This document shows, piece by piece, positions 18,978 to 27,423 of a DNA stretch of 64,000 nt; positions within the stretch are counted from its first letter, which is position 1, and every line of letters begins with the position of its first letter. Both the position numbers and the translations under genes were made by a program. Source of the stretch: an uncultured Planctomycetaceae bacterium (GTDB lineage: Bacteria > Planctomycetota > Planctomycetia > Planctomycetales > Planctomycetaceae); the NCBI GenBank assembly GCA_937916515.1, contig CALFSX010000172.1, positions 1 through 64,000 of the forward strand, written 5' to 3'. Below the pieces are notes generated by a model, which was not told the origin of the DNA, made no database searches, and saw only the letters and a program-made list of their open reading frames with translations.

Positions 18978-19053
18978 GCCTGTTTGTTCCTGAACGTGGG
19001 TGGGATTAATGGAAGGAAAACGGAATTGCATCGGTCGAAACGCAGGGCATCGA

Positions 19054-20112
19054 CTAATCTTCAAGTGGGTCTAGTTGAACGGGAGCGGTGCTGTCCCATT
19101 TGGCTGCACGTTCCTCTGAGGAAGGAACGATCAACGGTCGGACAATTCGGAAACCGACTCCGTGAGCGTCTGTATGGTACCAAATGCTTTGAGGAATTTG
19201 TGGGTCCTGTTGCTTCCAATCTTCGCTGGAACCTTCACGGACCGCACTTCGCAGCATTTTAGGTTCGTCGTCCCAGCCGCCGCCACGAACGACTCGAGGA
19301 AACAACTGTGTTGGTACCTCCAGCGGGTTGGCGACAATTTTCGTTCGTTGTTTGTAGCTGTCGGGGATGTACTGGTCCAGCGTCCATTCGGCGACGCTGC
19401 CATGCATGTCGTGCAGGCCCCATGGGTTTGGCTTTTTTTGACCGACATCGTGATACGATTCGTTGCTGTTGCCTGCGTACCATGCATAGTCGTCCAGTTG
19501 CGACGGATCGTCGCCGAATGAGTACGCTGTATTTGTTCCAGCTCGGCAGGCGTATTCCCATTCTGCTTCTGTTGGCAGGCGATAGTAGTGGCCTGTCTTG
19601 GCTGATAGCCAATTGCAATACATACGGGCCGCATGTTGAGTCATGCAGATGGCCGGGTTCTTCTGTTTGCCCATGCCGAAGCTCATATCAGTATACGGCG
19701 GTGTTGGGCGAGTGATTGCATCTGCAATCAGGTCGTTGGGAGTCGCTTTTGATCCGAAGATTTTTCGGCGAGCGATGTCGATGTTTTCGCCCCAGATTTC
19801 GTATTGATTCCAGGTGATTTCTGTCTTGCCCATCCAGAAGGGATCGATCTTTACTTGATGCTGTGGTCCTTCAGCTTCACCGCGATCGGGTTCTGTTGCG
19901 GGTGAGCCCATCGTGAAGGTGCCACCCGGAATCGGCACCATTTCAATGGTCACGTCAGTATGCGTGATGGGTTCAGCATAAGGTTTCATTTCGTCCGCAG
20001 ATGATGCGTCGGATTGAGCCTGAACTGGTGTTGTGTTCTGCAGCAATGAAAACAGAATGACGATCGCGAATGCGAGTTGCCGTTTAGGAGAGCGAAGATC
20101 GTTCCGTTGCAT
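19054..20112 (-). CDS. Secreted SUMF1/FGE-domain protein without catalytic Cys
   Basis: 352 residues. The start at 20112 has a perfect GAGGTG site. A signal peptide ends about TTPVQAQ. The SUMF1 (formylglycine-generating enzyme) domain spans about 50-335: [70 protein letters not shown] and the end GFRIVRP. True formylglycine-generating enzymes have two active-site cysteines in the GGSYLC...YC region; here this region reads [13 protein letters not shown] with no Cys. It is therefore unlikely to be a sulfatase activator, and more likely one of the non-catalytic or other-function SUMF1 proteins of planctomycetes. It is followed by the oxidoreductase gene. Confidence 0.9.
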   Translation of the reverse strand: MQRNDLRSPKRQLAFAIVILFSLLQNTTPVQAQSDASSADEMKPYAEPITHTDVTIEMVPIPGGTFTMGSPATEPDRGEAEGPQHQVKIDPFWMGKTEITWNQYEIWGENIDIARRKIFGSKATPNDLIADAITRPTPPYTDMSFGMGKQKNPAICMTQHAARMYCNWLSAKTGHYYRLPTEAEWEYACRAGTNTAYSFGDDPSQLDDYAWYAGNSNESYHDVGQKKPNPWGLHDMHGSVAEWTLDQYIPDSYKQRTKIVANPLEVPTQLFPRVVRGGGWDDEPKMLRSAVREGSSEDWKQQDPQIPQSIWYHTDAHGVGFRIVRPLIVPSSEERAAKWDSTAPVQLDPLED

Positions 20113-21166
20113 GAATCACCTCGAAAGTTTGTTGTCAACAATACAGCCGAATATCGTACTGTCAGTTGCCCGAAATGTCGCTCTTTCGGCGTCGATCAAA
20201 CACTTGCCGGGAAAAAACGAAAATCGAATGATTCGCTTAACAAAGCTGATCGTCGTTGCACCAGGTCGGTGTTGCCGGAAGAAACACCCCATTTCCGGAC
20301 GATTTTCTTAACAAAAGCTGTTGAATCGCGGGAAAAACAATATCCGATGTAAAGCAGGACTGTCACTCATCTTATGGACGTAGAATCGTCCTGAGCGAAT
20401 TCTGTGGCAAACAGCCCTCGATTTTATACCGGCTGGATGCTATCATTAGTAGGTTGCAATCAAAGGACACTTGGAAACAACAGTGGTTTCTGTGTTCGTC
20501 GCACGACCTGCGAAATTCGATAGGCAGAATTTTCGGCAGGTTGGCGGGGTAAGCCAAAGTGGCTTGCAGGCTATCGCGTATGGCCACGGACTGAATTGTT
20601 TGGCGGAACAATTTCCATTCGAACGCGTTTTGGCAAAACGGTTGCGAATGAGCCATGATCTTTGGCAGTGCGAATCCGCGTTGCCGTTTAAGGTAGTGTA
20701 AATTCTGCTTTAATCGTGTAACACGGTATTTGTCCGTTTCTGCTGTCCCCCACCTTGCCGCAATGCAAACCTTACCTTAACGATTTCAGTTCCTCTGGAA
20801 CTGCTCACCGTTGAGGTCGCGTTTGTTATTCCCAACGACTAGGCGTTTGCACGTTTGTGGTTCTGAAGTTTTTGGTCTGCGTCCTTCGTTAAGCATGATG
20901 CTGGATCATTTGATTTCTTCACCGACGATGTTCATCGGCCAGCGCTAGCTGAAGAAACGAATGTCACCTGGTTGTTGCATTAAAGTCTTAGTTGAAATGA
21001 AGCGTGCATGGTGCGCGTAGCGACAACGGAGCGGCTCGGCGATTCGAGTGTTCCACGTCGTTTTGCGTGCCACGCCATTGGGTCAAGGGCAAAGCCCTTG
21101 TTAGGAAAGATGTGCGCACTGTGCGTGTTATCTTTCAAAGACGAAACTCATTTTGGAGTGATCTGT
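20113..21166. other. Gene-poor kilobase containing R1 copy C
   Basis: Short frames on both strands here have no family resemblance and shadow each other. R1 copy C is at its right end. The rest is unexplained: a promoter for the divergent SUMF1 gene is expected near 20113-20200, but nothing specific is recognised. Confidence 0.45.
20993..21105 (+). repeat. R1 dispersed repeat, copy C
   Basis: The short 5' hairpin region (GCGTGCATGGTGCGCG) runs straight into the core TAGCGACAACGGAGCGGCTC. The terminal stem CAAGGGC-AAA-GCCCTTG is perfect, with the loop changed to AAA, then TTAGG. It ends 61 nt before the start codon of the next gene. Confidence 0.88.
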
Positions 21167-21424
21167 ATGTTGAAAATTACTGAATCAGCCTGGGCTCGAA
21201 TCTCACAACTATTGTCTGCTCGCCCAGACGCATCAATACTGCGACTGAAAAACGTTGAAGGTCAGGTTCAATGTCATCGTGGAAATCCGCGTAAACGCGA
21301 CGAAGTGATTGAACTTCCTGGTCGTCCTACTTTGCTGATGACTGCAGCTGTAGCTCGCAATCTGTCCGGCAGCACACTGGATGCGAAGGTTACTGACAAC
21401 GGCCCGCGTCTGCATTTGGTTTGA
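21167..21424 (+). CDS. Small IscA/HesB-like protein lacking the Cys triad
   Basis: 85 residues. The start at 21167 has GGAG 8 nt upstream; the frame could extend further back, but only into R1 repeat sequence. The opening MLKITESAWARISQLLS and the general beta pattern (LRLKNVEGQVQCHRG ... LLMTAAVARNLSGSTLDAKV) resemble the A-type iron-sulfur carrier (HesB/IscA) fold. The three conserved cysteines that hold the cluster are absent; only one Cys (QCHRG) exists. If related, it is a non-cluster relative of unknown role. A strong terminator follows, so it is probably a one-gene transcript. Confidence 0.75.
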   Translation: MLKITESAWARISQLLSARPDASILRLKNVEGQVQCHRGNPRKRDEVIELPGRPTLLMTAAVARNLSGSTLDAKVTDNGPRLHLV

Positions 21425-21471
21425 AAAATTTGTGCGACTTTGGTTTCTGTTGATAACCATTGCTCTAAAAT

Positions 21472-21504
21472 AATAGCAGGCACAGTTGTTGTGCCTGCTA
21501 TTTT
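21472..21504 (+). terminator. Intrinsic terminator of the IscA-like gene
   Basis: A perfect 13-bp stem AATAGCAGGCACA (21472-21484) and TGTGCCTGCTATT (21490-21502), 5-nt loop, T-run at its end. It lies 47 nt after the stop codon. Confidence 0.88.
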
Positions 21505-21874
21505 GCATGTCTTGATTGCGAGGCCTGTCGCTGCCAGTTAACTGATTTCAAACGTTGAACAGTTAATACGCGGGCCTCATTATTTGCCACAACTTTCGTG
21601 TGGGAAGTTGGCGTTTTCCATTTGAGCTTCGTGTGTCGAAGCGCTTAGGTTTCTTGAAACACAACATGAGCCGTCTGTCGTTGTGACATTCGTTCTGTCT
21701 CTGTTGTTGCTTTTGACTTGTTTCGGAACATGTCCGAAATTTGCTGCCTGCCAATTGTTGTATACGACCGCACTCATGCGGTGATTCATCAACGCAGCGA
21801 TCCACGGTTCTGCTTTACCTGCCAGTTGAAGCTTTCGAGTGCCGTTTTTTGTATCTCACTTGTTCAGGTTGAGC

Positions 21875-21941
21875 TTAGCGACGCAGTCGCACTTTCGGCC
21901 GTCAGCTTGACTGTGGGTCAGGGGCCATGCCCTTGTTGAGG
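21875..21941 (+). repeat. Divergent R1 copy D'
   Basis: Begins TTAGCGACG and ends GGGTCAGGGGC-CAT-GCCCTTGTTGAGG. The terminal 7-bp stem is kept with one G-T pair and a new loop CAT, although the middle has diverged. It lies 6 nt upstream of full copy D, giving a tandem arrangement. Confidence 0.6.
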
Positions 21942-21947
21942 TTTTTC

Positions 21948-22070
21948 TGAAAATCAAGCGCGCACGGTGCGCGTGTCTATCGTAGCGACAACGGAGCGTC
22001 TCGGCGATTCGAACGTCCCACGTGTTCCAGCCAACCACGCCAATGGGTCAAGGGCGAAGCCCTTGTTAGG
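21948..22070 (+). repeat. R1 dispersed repeat, copy D
   Basis: Full-length: 5' hairpin CGCGCA-CGG-TGCGCG, core TAGCGACAACGGAGCG, and a perfect terminal stem CAAGGGC-GAA-GCCCTTG followed by TTAGG. It ends 6 nt before the GTG start of the RRM gene, so its last bases (TTAGGTG) overlap the expected Shine-Dalgarno position. Confidence 0.88.
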
Positions 22071-22076
22071 TGTTTA

Positions 22077-22412
22077 GTGAATAGTATTTTTGTGGGCAAC
22101 CTGCCCTTTAGTGTTCGTGAACAGGATTTGCGGCAGGCGTTTGAACGTTTCGGTCGAGTTGCGTCGGTTAGAATTATGACCGATCCTTCAACCAGCCAGT
22201 GTCGCGGCTTCGCATTTGTGTCGATGCCGTCATTGGATGACGCCGACGAAGCGATACGTCATATGTCCGGTGCCAGTTTGGGCGGTCGTCAGTTGACCGT
22301 GAATGCATCTCAGAATGACAACCGTGGACCACGTCAAGGCGGTGCTGCTGGCGGAAGTTCGAAAGAACGTGCCAAAGCCCTTGATCTGTTTGAGCGAATC
22401 AGGGGTGAGTAG
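22077..22412 (+). CDS. RRM-domain RNA-binding protein
   Basis: 111 residues, one RNA recognition motif. RNP2 is IFVGNL near the start and RNP1 is CRGFAFVSM; the aromatic residues that stack on RNA are present. A Gly/Ser/Arg-rich tail (DNRGPRQGGAAGGSSKERA) follows, as in the small cyanobacterial and planctomycete RRM proteins, where some respond to cold. The start is GTG at 22077; no ATG is available, and AGGTG lies 4 nt upstream within R1 copy D. The gene's 3' end overlaps the convergent CxxCH protein gene by 14 bp. Confidence 0.92.
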   Translation: MNSIFVGNLPFSVREQDLRQAFERFGRVASVRIMTDPSTSQCRGFAFVSMPSLDDADEAIRHMSGASLGGRQLTVNASQNDNRGPRQGGAAGGSSKERAKALDLFERIRGE

Positions 22413-23208
22413 TTTGATTCGCCAATGTTTCCTGTTCTGGCAGCATGGTTGCGATGTTTGCTAAGTTCGGTAGCGGACGCATGTGATAAACGAATGCTCC
22501 CAACAGCGAGCCTTCTGTTACGTCATGGCATTGCGTACATGATCGGTCGGCTTTCAGTGCTGCGACCAAAGTTCCCGTTGCTGGTACCGACTGATGCTGA
22601 AGTGTTGCTGAGTCTTGTTGTTCGGCATCGTTGGGTTGGGATAGCCCTTGATTGGGCTCCAGAGTATCCAGGCTTGCGAAATCGTTTGTGATTGGTGGAG
22701 CTTCTGGTGGCAACCATGTATGGGGCTCACCCAGTTCCAGGTTCAGGATTGACGCTCGCTCAAATTCAGTGAGCTCGCGTTGTTGATAGATGTCGATTCT
22801 TTTCCGCGTAACGTTTGTCCACGAATTTGCGTAGGCGACGGGTTCGTTCTGCAACACGCTGATCAGTTCCATGCTGTCAACACGATAGGGAACATTGTTG
22901 ACCATGAGGGAACGGTATTGTGGTTCGTCGAACGTCATAATGCGGTTCATTCCGAAGAATTCCGAATCGACGAATGCCTGCGTATAGCGATCATGCATGG
23001 CTTCGAATGACGTCCACGTGTGAGGTTCGTCACTTCCCTGTAGGATGGCACTTGTCGGCTGATTGGGTTCACTCGCGATCACGCGATTTGTGCTGCTAAA
23101 CATTGGCTCTGGTACAGCGACATCGCGATAAGAATGGTCCATCAAGGAAAATGCGACCACGCCGGCAATGGCGGAAGCAACTGTCAGGCCGGTCCATAAG
23201 TTTGTCAT
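22399..23208 (-). CDS. Membrane-anchored protein with one CxxCH haem motif
   Basis: About 269 residues. The start at 23208 (MTNLWTGL) has GGAG 7 nt upstream. One N-terminal transmembrane segment (TVASAIAGVVAFSLM) anchors a periplasmic domain. Near the C-terminus lies CTQCH, the covalent haem-c attachment motif, followed by MRPLPNLAN. A Met after the motif could be the distal ligand. A mono-haem cytochrome or a domain related to DUF1549/PSCyt-type planctomycete proteins is possible, but the rest of the chain is not recognised. The tail overlaps the convergent RRM gene by 14 bp. Confidence 0.72.
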   Translation of the reverse strand: MTNLWTGLTVASAIAGVVAFSLMDHSYRDVAVPEPMFSSTNRVIASEPNQPTSAILQGSDEPHTWTSFEAMHDRYTQAFVDSEFFGMNRIMTFDEPQYRSLMVNNVPYRVDSMELISVLQNEPVAYANSWTNVTRKRIDIYQQRELTEFERASILNLELGEPHTWLPPEAPPITNDFASLDTLEPNQGLSQPNDAEQQDSATLQHQSVPATGTLVAALKADRSCTQCHDVTEGSLLGAFVYHMRPLPNLANIATMLPEQETLANQTTHP

Positions 23209-23840
23209 TAGTGTGCTCCGATTGTGGCCGTTGGGCTTCACTGTAAGTTATGTGAATACCACGTTTTGCCGCATTCGCCGCCAATTTGCAAAAGCAAAAT
23301 CGTGTTCTGCTGCGGAACTTACAATCGTTTTACATCAAGCGATTCTTTACTGGCAGAAAGCTCCTCAACGAAACTGAAAAGAACCGGTATAGATACTCGC
23401 TGATCTGCTTTGGGGTTGCTCTGAATTGACGGACTTCAGGAAGCAATTCATGGTGTGAAGGATTGCGGTGGCGGAAACAGTCCAATGATGGAGTTTATAT
23501 GTCGCGTAAATCGCTCGGTTATGTTGGAAGTTCAATTTCAGTCGCTGTCTGGTGGCGATGGAACCAGCATCTGTTGATATTCGCTTCACCTTTGGAATGT
23601 TTCCGCATTCGATTCAAGCGATTCTGCTGAATTGCTGAGCAACATGATTCACGGTCGCGAGACACTTAGTCTCCGTCAACGATCGGCGTGGGAAGTGAAT
23701 TTGTTGGGGATTGGTCCGTATTCAATTATCGGTACATCAATTGCGAAGGCTGCCTGTGTCGGCGATGCAAATCAGGTGAGAGCATTCATGCTGAAGCTGA
23801 TTTGGTAAGTTCATCACGGAAGAAACAGAGAGAGACTACG
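23209..23840. other. Intergenic region, nothing recognised
   Basis: About 630 bp between divergent genes. Short frames exist but have no good start, composition or family match. Promoters for both neighbours are expected here. Confidence 0.35.
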
Positions 23841-24692
23841 ATGCACGGTTATTTGATTGACATGGATGGCGTGATCTATCGCGGCGGAGAACTGATTCCT
23901 GGCGCGGATCGATTTATTCAGGGGATCCGTGAAGCCAATATTCCATTTCGCTTTTTGACGAACAACAGCCAGCGAACTCGCAGGGATGTAACAACGAAAC
24001 TGCAGCGACTGGGAATTGACGTTGAAGAAGAACACATCTTCACGTGTGCGATGGCAACAGCTCGCTACCTTGCTCATCAGAAGCCGAATGGGACAGCCTA
24101 CGTCATTGGTGAAGGCGGATTGTTGATGGCCTTGCATCGCAACGGTTATTCCATTGTCGAAAAAGATCCGGACTATGTTATTGTCGGTGAAGGTCGCACC
24201 ATGACCTTTGAGATGATGGAAACGGCGCTGCAGATGATTCTTGCTGGAGCCATGTTGGTTGCCACCAATCCGGATCCGAACTGTCCAACATCCAATGGAA
24301 CTCGGCCAGGCTGCGGGGCCATCGTTGCAATGCTGGAATCAGCCGCGGGTGTGAAGGCGTTCAGCGTTGGGAAGCCGAGTCCAATTATGATGCGTGCTGC
24401 TCGAAAAGAACTGGGGTTGAGCACCGATCAAACGATTATGATTGGTGATACCATGGAGACAGACATCCTTGGTGGCGTGCAGTCGGGGTTTCGATCGATC
24501 CTGGTTCTGTCGGGCGGCACTCAATTGGATGATCTCAGCCAGTTCGCCTTTCGTCCGGATCGGATCGTGAATTCACTTGCGGATCTTGATCCTAAACAGG
24601 ATATCCGTGACATCTTTGAGTCAGCGATGTCGACATCGCTGTCGGAAGGCGTCTCAGAAAAACGACCACGAGCCGTTGTTGCGGTTTCGTAG
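23841..24692 (+). CDS. HAD-superfamily phosphatase, NagD-like
   Basis: 283 residues. The start at 23841 gives the catalytic motif right at the N-terminus: GYLIDMDGVIYRGG (motif I DxDxV, nucleophile and acid/base Asp). Motif II is FLTNNSQRTRRD, the substrate Lys is in FSVGKPSP, and motif IV is MIGDTMETDILGG. The class IIA cap domain (NagD/PNPase type) lies in the middle. Related enzymes are nucleotide, p-nitrophenylphosphate or glycerol-phosphate phosphatases; the physiological substrate here is unknown. The longer upstream frame is rejected because it lacks family similarity. It is convergent with the small membrane protein gene. Confidence 0.92.
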   Translation: MHGYLIDMDGVIYRGGELIPGADRFIQGIREANIPFRFLTNNSQRTRRDVTTKLQRLGIDVEEEHIFTCAMATARYLAHQKPNGTAYVIGEGGLLMALHRNGYSIVEKDPDYVIVGEGRTMTFEMMETALQMILAGAMLVATNPDPNCPTSNGTRPGCGAIVAMLESAAGVKAFSVGKPSPIMMRAARKELGLSTDQTIMIGDTMETDILGGVQSGFRSILVLSGGTQLDDLSQFAFRPDRIVNSLADLDPKQDIRDIFESAMSTSLSEGVSEKRPRAVVAVS

Positions 24693-24769
24693 ATTGTTTG
24701 TCGCTGAGGCATCTATGGCTTGCGGGCAGCGTGGTCCATTATCGTTTGCTGCGATTCCAGCCACTGTCG

Positions 24770-25132
24770 TCATTTTCGCGGTCGCGCGAAATACGCGATT
24801 GCTGCGAATACGGCGACCACTGGAAACATCACTTTTGCTCGCGGAATTATGATGGCTGTGATGATCAGCCCGACCAGAGTCCAGTTGCTGGAAAAGCTCT
24901 TCCACGCGGCTGGTCGAGTCTTCGTCGGCATTGCCAGCCAGAAGGCTCCCAGCAACATGCCGACTCTCAGCAGTGCCCCCTGCAGGCCTTCGTTGTTGGG
25001 ATAGAAAATCAAAACGACAGAAGCCACAACGCAGACAATCGAAAGTATGCCAACGTAAATTCGTTTGTTTCGAAGTGCGTCTTCACTCACCATGCCGTTT
25101 GTCGATCTCACAATTTGCTGAAGCTCTGTCAA
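24770..25132 (-). CDS. Small membrane protein of unknown function
   Basis: 120 residues with three or four hydrophobic helices (RIYVGILSIVCVVASVVLIF, LLRVGMLLGAFWLAM, and a long WTLVGLIITAIII...FAAIAYFA stretch), a basic end (ARPRK) and a short hydrophilic start. No domain is recognised. R1 copy E lies 87 nt upstream on the same strand. Coding status is likely, given the good hydrophobic pattern and its position opposite the HAD gene end. Confidence 0.7.
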   Translation of the reverse strand: MTELQQIVRSTNGMVSEDALRNKRIYVGILSIVCVVASVVLIFYPNNEGLQGALLRVGMLLGAFWLAMPTKTRPAAWKSFSSNWTLVGLIITAIIIPRAKVMFPVVAVFAAIAYFARPRK

Positions 25133-25150
25133 CGATTTGGGCTTCCGCCC

Positions 25151-25175
25151 GGATAATGCTCCGTTGTTGCTAAGA
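25151..25175 (-). repeat. Partial R1 fragment E'
   Basis: On the minus strand the sequence TTAGCAACAACGGAGCATTAT matches the R1 core start (TAGCGACAACGGAGC) and nothing further. It lies 45 nt downstream of full copy E on the same strand. Confidence 0.35.
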
Positions 25176-25219
25176 AAACCTGATTCAGCGTTAACAAGCT
25201 ACACTTTGCAAGCTGCAGT

Positions 25220-25347
25220 CTAACAAGGGCTTCGCACTTGACCCAGTGGCGTGGCATGTTTTCCAGCGTGGGACGTTCGAATTGCCGAGCCGCTCCGTTG
25301 TCGCTACGAGAATCATGCGTGCACTGTTTGTGCATCATTTTCAGTAA
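25220..25347 (-). repeat. R1 dispersed repeat, copy E
   Basis: Full-length in minus orientation. It begins CTTACTGAAAATGATGC, the same text as copy G, has a 5' hairpin with TGCAC/GTGCA pairing, and the core TAGCGACAACGGAGCGGCTC. The terminal stem carries one mismatch (CAAGTGC-GAA-GCCCTTG), then TTAG. On its own strand it precedes the small membrane protein gene by 87 nt. Confidence 0.85.
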
Positions 25348-25447
25348 GACTCTAGCAGCGTTTTTGTCGAAGCGTAAGCCATATGTTTTCGGCCTTTCGT
25401 GTTCTGTAGTTGCTGCTTGTCATTCGGAAGTTGTGGGAAGTTTTTTG

Positions 25448-26953
25448 ATGAAGCCAAATTCGGGATCGGTTGTTTTGGGCGTCGATGTTGGGACGACCAG
25501 CGTTTCTGTGGTCGCTATTCATCAGTCCGGTCAAATTATGGCTTCGATAACTCGTGCGCACGAAGCAAACGTTGCTGGGCTTGCTCAGGGATACGCCGAA
25601 CAGAATCCGGCGTGTTTGCTGCACGTGACTGTGAAACTGCTTTCGGAGGTTGCCGCAATTTGTCACAAGCAAAACTGTGTTGTGAAATGTATCGGGCTAA
25701 CGGGGCAAATGCACGGTGTGGTTCTGTTGGACGCAAACGGAACACCGCTTGGAAATGTGGTGACGTGGCAGGACAAGCGTTCCGTGATTGCTGCTGATTC
25801 CGGGCGAACGATTATGGATGAATTGTCTGAACGAACCGAATCCCGCGACATGTGGGCAACGGGATGTCAGCTGGCTTCTGGCTATCTTGGAACAACCGTA
25901 TTTGCCATGCAACAGCTGGGGCAATGGCCAACAAGCTGCGTTAAAGTGTGCATGGTGGCTGATTGGATTGCTGCACAATTGTGCGCACGGATTCCCGTAA
26001 TGGATCGCAGTCATGCGGCGTCATCTGGGTTGTATGATCTTTTGGCGGGCGACTGGAGCGAGCCTTTACTGAACGCCACGGCGGTTCGTCGAGACTGGTT
26101 GCCTGAAGTTTGCCATTCTGGAACTGCCGTCGGTTTGCTGTGCAGCGATGTTGCAGCAGGCACCGGATTATCTGCGGATGTCGTCGTTTGTAACGCTATC
26201 GGTGATCATCAGGCAGCTGTATTGAGTTCGCTTCCGAACGAAAAGCGTTCTGTGTTGATCAACGTTGGCACAGGCGGCCAAATAGCGTGGCGTGTGCCGG
26301 AGTTCGTTCGGGTTGCCGAAATGGAGACTCGGATTCTGCCCAACTTATCGACAGATTCAGCGCGAAGCAAACATGGTTATGACTTCATGCTGGTGGGAGC
26401 AGGGTTGTGTGGTGGAGATGCGATTGCCTGGGTGAATCAGACGGTTCGATCCTGGCTGGCCAGTTTTGGTGTGTCCCAAACGGTTAACGAAGTCTGGGAT
26501 GTTCTTCAATCACAGTTGGCAAATAGAGGCAGCGCCAATATGAGCGAAACGGAGGGCTGCATTTATTGCGAACCGTTCTTTTCAGGAACACGCCTTGAAC
26601 CTTCTCGTACCGCCACGTTGGGCGGCATTGGCCAACGCAACTTTTCTCCAGTGAATTTACTTCTTAGCGTTTACGAAGGCATTGCAAGAACAATGCAGGC
26701 AACGTTTGCTCAGGCATGTCTTAGCTTGGCAGATGTCGGCGATTCTGGTGGATTGCAGCAGATAGTGATGTCGGGTAATGCATCTCAACGAAATCCCGAG
26801 CTGATTGCTGCCGTTGCAAAAGCGTTCGAAGTGCCAGTTCTGTTATCGCCAATCGTCGAAGAAGCGGCAGTTGGTGCGGCTCTTTTGGCGGGGACGGGTG
26901 TCGATTTCTGGTCAGATCTGGAGACCGCGCGCAACCAATTGGTTGCTGTTTAG
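25448..26953 (+). CDS. FGGY-family carbohydrate kinase, sedoheptulokinase-like
   Basis: 501 residues. Phosphorylates a sugar or polyol with ATP. The N-terminal ATPase fold begins LGVDVGTTSVSVVAI. GLTGQMHGVVLLD is the substrate-lid motif of xylulokinase and sedoheptulokinase relatives, and IGDHQAAVLSSLP carries the catalytic Asp. The C-terminal domain has YEGIARTMQATF and VMSGNASQRNPELIAAVA for ATP binding. MHGVVLLD, the AGLCGGDAIAWV segment and overall length favour sedoheptulokinase over xylulokinase, but this is by eye. The longer open frame upstream is read-through of the antisense R1 repeat, so 25448 is used. Confidence 0.88.
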   Translation: MKPNSGSVVLGVDVGTTSVSVVAIHQSGQIMASITRAHEANVAGLAQGYAEQNPACLLHVTVKLLSEVAAICHKQNCVVKCIGLTGQMHGVVLLDANGTPLGNVVTWQDKRSVIAADSGRTIMDELSERTESRDMWATGCQLASGYLGTTVFAMQQLGQWPTSCVKVCMVADWIAAQLCARIPVMDRSHAASSGLYDLLAGDWSEPLLNATAVRRDWLPEVCHSGTAVGLLCSDVAAGTGLSADVVVCNAIGDHQAAVLSSLPNEKRSVLINVGTGGQIAWRVPEFVRVAEMETRILPNLSTDSARSKHGYDFMLVGAGLCGGDAIAWVNQTVRSWLASFGVSQTVNEVWDVLQSQLANRGSANMSETEGCIYCEPFFSGTRLEPSRTATLGGIGQRNFSPVNLLLSVYEGIARTMQATFAQACLSLADVGDSGGLQQIVMSGNASQRNPELIAAVAKAFEVPVLLSPIVEEAAVGAALLAGTGVDFWSDLETARNQLVAV

Positions 26954-27423
26954 TTTGTATGTTCTTCCGGTTTGGCTTCTTTACAATTGCCACCTCGTTA
27001 GGCGGCTGTCGGCGTGCAGCAAGGCAGTAGGGCCATTTAAACAGGCTGTCGATTCCTGTCGAACGGCTGCTGGCGAACGGCCTGGAAGGGCTATTTTGCG
27101 GTTGGAATTTTCTTTTTGCGCATCAGCCTGATCTGACGTTTATTCGGTGAACTGAGTGTGTTGGAAAGTTCCCGATTCCGCGTCTTTTGGTTGCAGTATC
27201 GGTGTTGAATTCAGGCCATCAACTGGATGCGACTTTCGGGTTCTTCCGACTGGTTAATTTAGGTGGACAATCGCGTTCGTAGAGGTCTGGCCACCGTGCG
27301 GCTGAAAATCCAGGCGTTTTAACGAATGTGATGATTGCGCTTTCGACTTGGGAGCCTCATTTAGGCGATACCGAAAGAGGATAGCGCTATTTGCCATTCT
27401 GGTTAGAAAAAGTGGGCAGGTTC
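26954..27423. other. Intergenic region, nothing recognised
   Basis: About 470 bp between two co-directional genes. No gene or clear terminator is seen. It is expected to hold the promoter of the surface protein gene. Confidence 0.35.

Larger units (their letters stand above)
21505..22076. other. Gene-free region with two tandem R1-type copies
   Basis: No gene supported. A divergent R1 copy (21875-21941) is followed directly by a full copy (21948-22070), which runs up to the RRM gene. The first 370 bp hold nothing recognisable. Confidence 0.55.

Noticed and set aside
20372-20656. Minus-strand frame of 94 codons in the gene-poor stretch
   Set aside because: No start signal or recognisable motif; an overlapping plus-strand frame is equally long, as expected by chance.
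21008-21166. N-terminal extension of the IscA-like protein
   Set aside because: It lies within R1 copy C; the ATG at 21167 has its own GGAG site.
25238-25447. N-terminal extension of the FGGY kinase
   Set aside because: The extension is antisense R1 copy E; family alignment starts at 25448 (MKPNSGSVVLGVD).
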